From: Saprospiraceae bacterium
GTDB lineage: Bacteria > Bacteroidota > Bacteroidia > Chitinophagales > Saprospiraceae
DNA length: 6,197 nt
NCBI GenBank assembly: GCA_013361075.1
Contig: JABWAJ010000352.1
Coordinates: 1 to 6,197, forward strand
Reading direction: 5' to 3'
In this document: in pieces, positions 5,213-6,197 of the stretch
Position numbering within the stretch: the stretch's first letter is position 1
Layout: every line of letters begins with the position of its first letter
The notes under the pieces: generated by a model
Database searches by the model: none
What the model saw: only the letters and a program-made list of their open reading frames with translations
Told to the model about the DNA's origin: nothing
Program-made: the position numbers and the translations under genes

Positions 5213-6197
5213 TTACCGAAGCAGATGGATGCCGCCTTTTTCCTGGCGCACCCGGTCTGGTGCATCTGTTGCTAATTGGTAGGTTGCCAACCAGATATAA
5301 TGACCTTGCGGCAATACTTTTCCTTTCAGGTGGCCATTCCAGCCAATAGCCGGGTCGTTGGTTTCAAACAGCAATTCGCCCCAGCGCGAAAAAACCCGAA
5401 GCCTGAAATTGACGAACGGGCACCGGAAGGGTTCCAGCTTAAAGACATCATTCACGCCGTCGAGGTTTGGCGAAAAAGCATTGGGAGAATACACCCGGCA
5501 ACAGGGGGTTTCGGGCCAGGTTACCTGAGTGGTTGCTTCGCCGCAGCTGTTGGTGACCGTCACCCGGTAGGTTCCTCCGCCGGTAATGGAAATGGCCGCC
5601 AGGGTATCACCGGTAGACCAGCGGAAGGTTTCAGCATTATCCGACAGGGCGTTCAGGGTGAGGGGCAGGACGTCGCAGATTTCCGACACAGGTGCATGTT
5701 CGATTTGAACAGACGGCGCCTTACCCGGGCTGACAATAATGGTTTCCACCAGGGTAAAACAGCCATTGGTGACACTAACGCGGTACGTTCCGGGTGTTTC
5801 TGCCGCAATTTGCCGGGTAGTCGCTCCGGTCGTCCATGCATAGGTTTCTCCGGAGCACTCCGGTTCTATCGTCAGGGGAATTCCCGGGCATAGAAGCTGT
5901 TCGGTTGTGTCCTTTTCCAGGGTATAAAGCAGGCCGTCAAACCAAAAATCGGCCAGGTTATTCATGGCGCTGAAGCGGGTAGTACCGGTACTGGCTACGA
6001 AAGAAAGCAAATTGCGTTTCACCTCAGGATTTGGGCCGTCCGGGCAATAGACTACAGAGACTTCTATTTGCGGATTGGGAAAGTTTTCCTCCAGAAAATA
6101 CAGACTTCCATCCGGGCCGATGTGCATTTGCCGGACATAGGCATTATCCAGGTTGGCAATAACTTCCTGGCTTGCAGCAATATCCGTTGCTTCCAGG
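5213..6197 (-). CDS. C-terminal part of a T9SS-secreted surface protein with gliding-motility-associated C-terminal domain (5' truncated)
   Basis: The frame is open to the window's right edge, so the true start lies outside; the Met at 6127 is internal, since the upstream codons continue the family-like phrase NAYVRQMHIGPDGSLYF. Numbering from that Met, residues 1-70 look like the last blade of a propeller-type domain. Two Ig-like repeats follow (about 80-133 and 151-204), each with a W-(T/S)-TG turn and a GTYRV(S/T)VTN(G/S)C ending. Residues 211-304 form the gliding-motility-associated domain used as a type B sorting signal for type IX secretion: YSPNAFSPNLDGVND, FRLRVFSRWGELLF, GWNGHLKGK and LPQGHYIWLATYQL. 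Proteins of this layout are exported across the outer membrane and stay at the surface or are released; binding targets are unknown. Paired cysteines in the Ig-like repeats suit an extracellular protein. The K+ channel gene starts 46 bp downstream on the same strand. Confidence 0.9.
   Translation of the reverse strand, partial: LEATDIAASQEVIANLDNAYVRQMHIGPDGSLYFLEENFPNPQIEVSVVYCPDGPNPEVKRNLLSFVASTGTTRFSAMNNLADFWFDGLLYTLEKDTTEQLLCPGIPLTIEPECSGETYAWTTGATTRQIAAETPGTYRVSVTNGCFTLVETIIVSPGKAPSVQIEHAPVSEICDVLPLTLNALSDNAETFRWSTGDTLAAISITGGGTYRVTVTNSCGEATTQVTWPETPCCRVYSPNAFSPNLDGVNDVFKLEPFRCPFVNFRLRVFSRWGELLFETNDPAIGWNGHLKGKVLPQGHYIWLATYQLATDAPDRVRQEKGGIHLLR

Noticed and set aside
5167..5265. N-terminal extension of the K+ channel to ATG 5265
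   Set aside because: It would overlap the end of the surface-protein gene by 53 bp and adds residues unlike a channel N-terminus; ATG 5166 or 5157 fits better.
5276..5893. 205-codon open frame on the plus strand opposite the surface protein
   Set aside because: The opposite strand carries well-defined Ig-like and C-terminal sorting domains; this frame is a by-product of their codon composition.
6127..6127. Met at 6127 as the start of the surface protein
   Set aside because: The frame stays open to the window edge and the upstream codons continue a family-like phrase; a secreted protein would also need a signal peptide, which is absent here.

Overview
The window looks like a chromosomal stretch from a Bacteroidota bacterium, most likely of the Saprospiria (Lewinella/Haliscomenobacter-like) group. 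The strongest evidence is the minus-strand gene at the right edge, whose protein ends in a gliding-motility-associated, type IX secretion (type B) C-terminal sorting domain. Weak or absent Shine-Dalgarno sequences and intermediate base composition agree with this. The genus assignment is inference.

Layout. The left half is plus strand: a DUF4240-type protein with an antitoxin-like N-terminus (1-567), a 102-residue orphan domain resembling the GIY-YIG nuclease tips of Bacteroidota polymorphic toxins (580-888), a multi-pass acyltransferase of the OafA/YrhL type (903-2024), and an adenosine deaminase family enzyme (2095-3084). The right half is minus strand, read from the right edge leftwards: the C-terminal part of a large secreted surface protein (5213 to beyond 6197), a two-TM potassium channel pore (4813-5166), its cytosolic RCK domain in another frame (4074-4793), and a tandem universal stress protein (3072-3929). 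The two halves converge with a 13-bp overlap between the deaminase and stress-protein 3' ends. No gene-free stretch exceeds 150 bases. No tRNA, rRNA, CRISPR or insertion sequence was seen.

How the genes may work together. The first two genes lie 12 bp apart in the same frame, separated by a double TAA. They read as a possible immunity/toxin-tip pair of the kind found in polymorphic toxin loci. The channel pore and RCK domain should be one ligand-gated K+ channel; an extra T in a T7 run splits them. The stress protein next to the channel suggests a small ion/energy-stress neighbourhood, although co-regulation is not shown. The acyltransferase and deaminase have no obvious functional link to their neighbours.

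Most worth a second look: the orphan GIY-YIG-like tip beside DUF4240, the split K+ channel with its non-canonical filter (TVGFME), and the deaminase with several substituted substrate-pocket positions.
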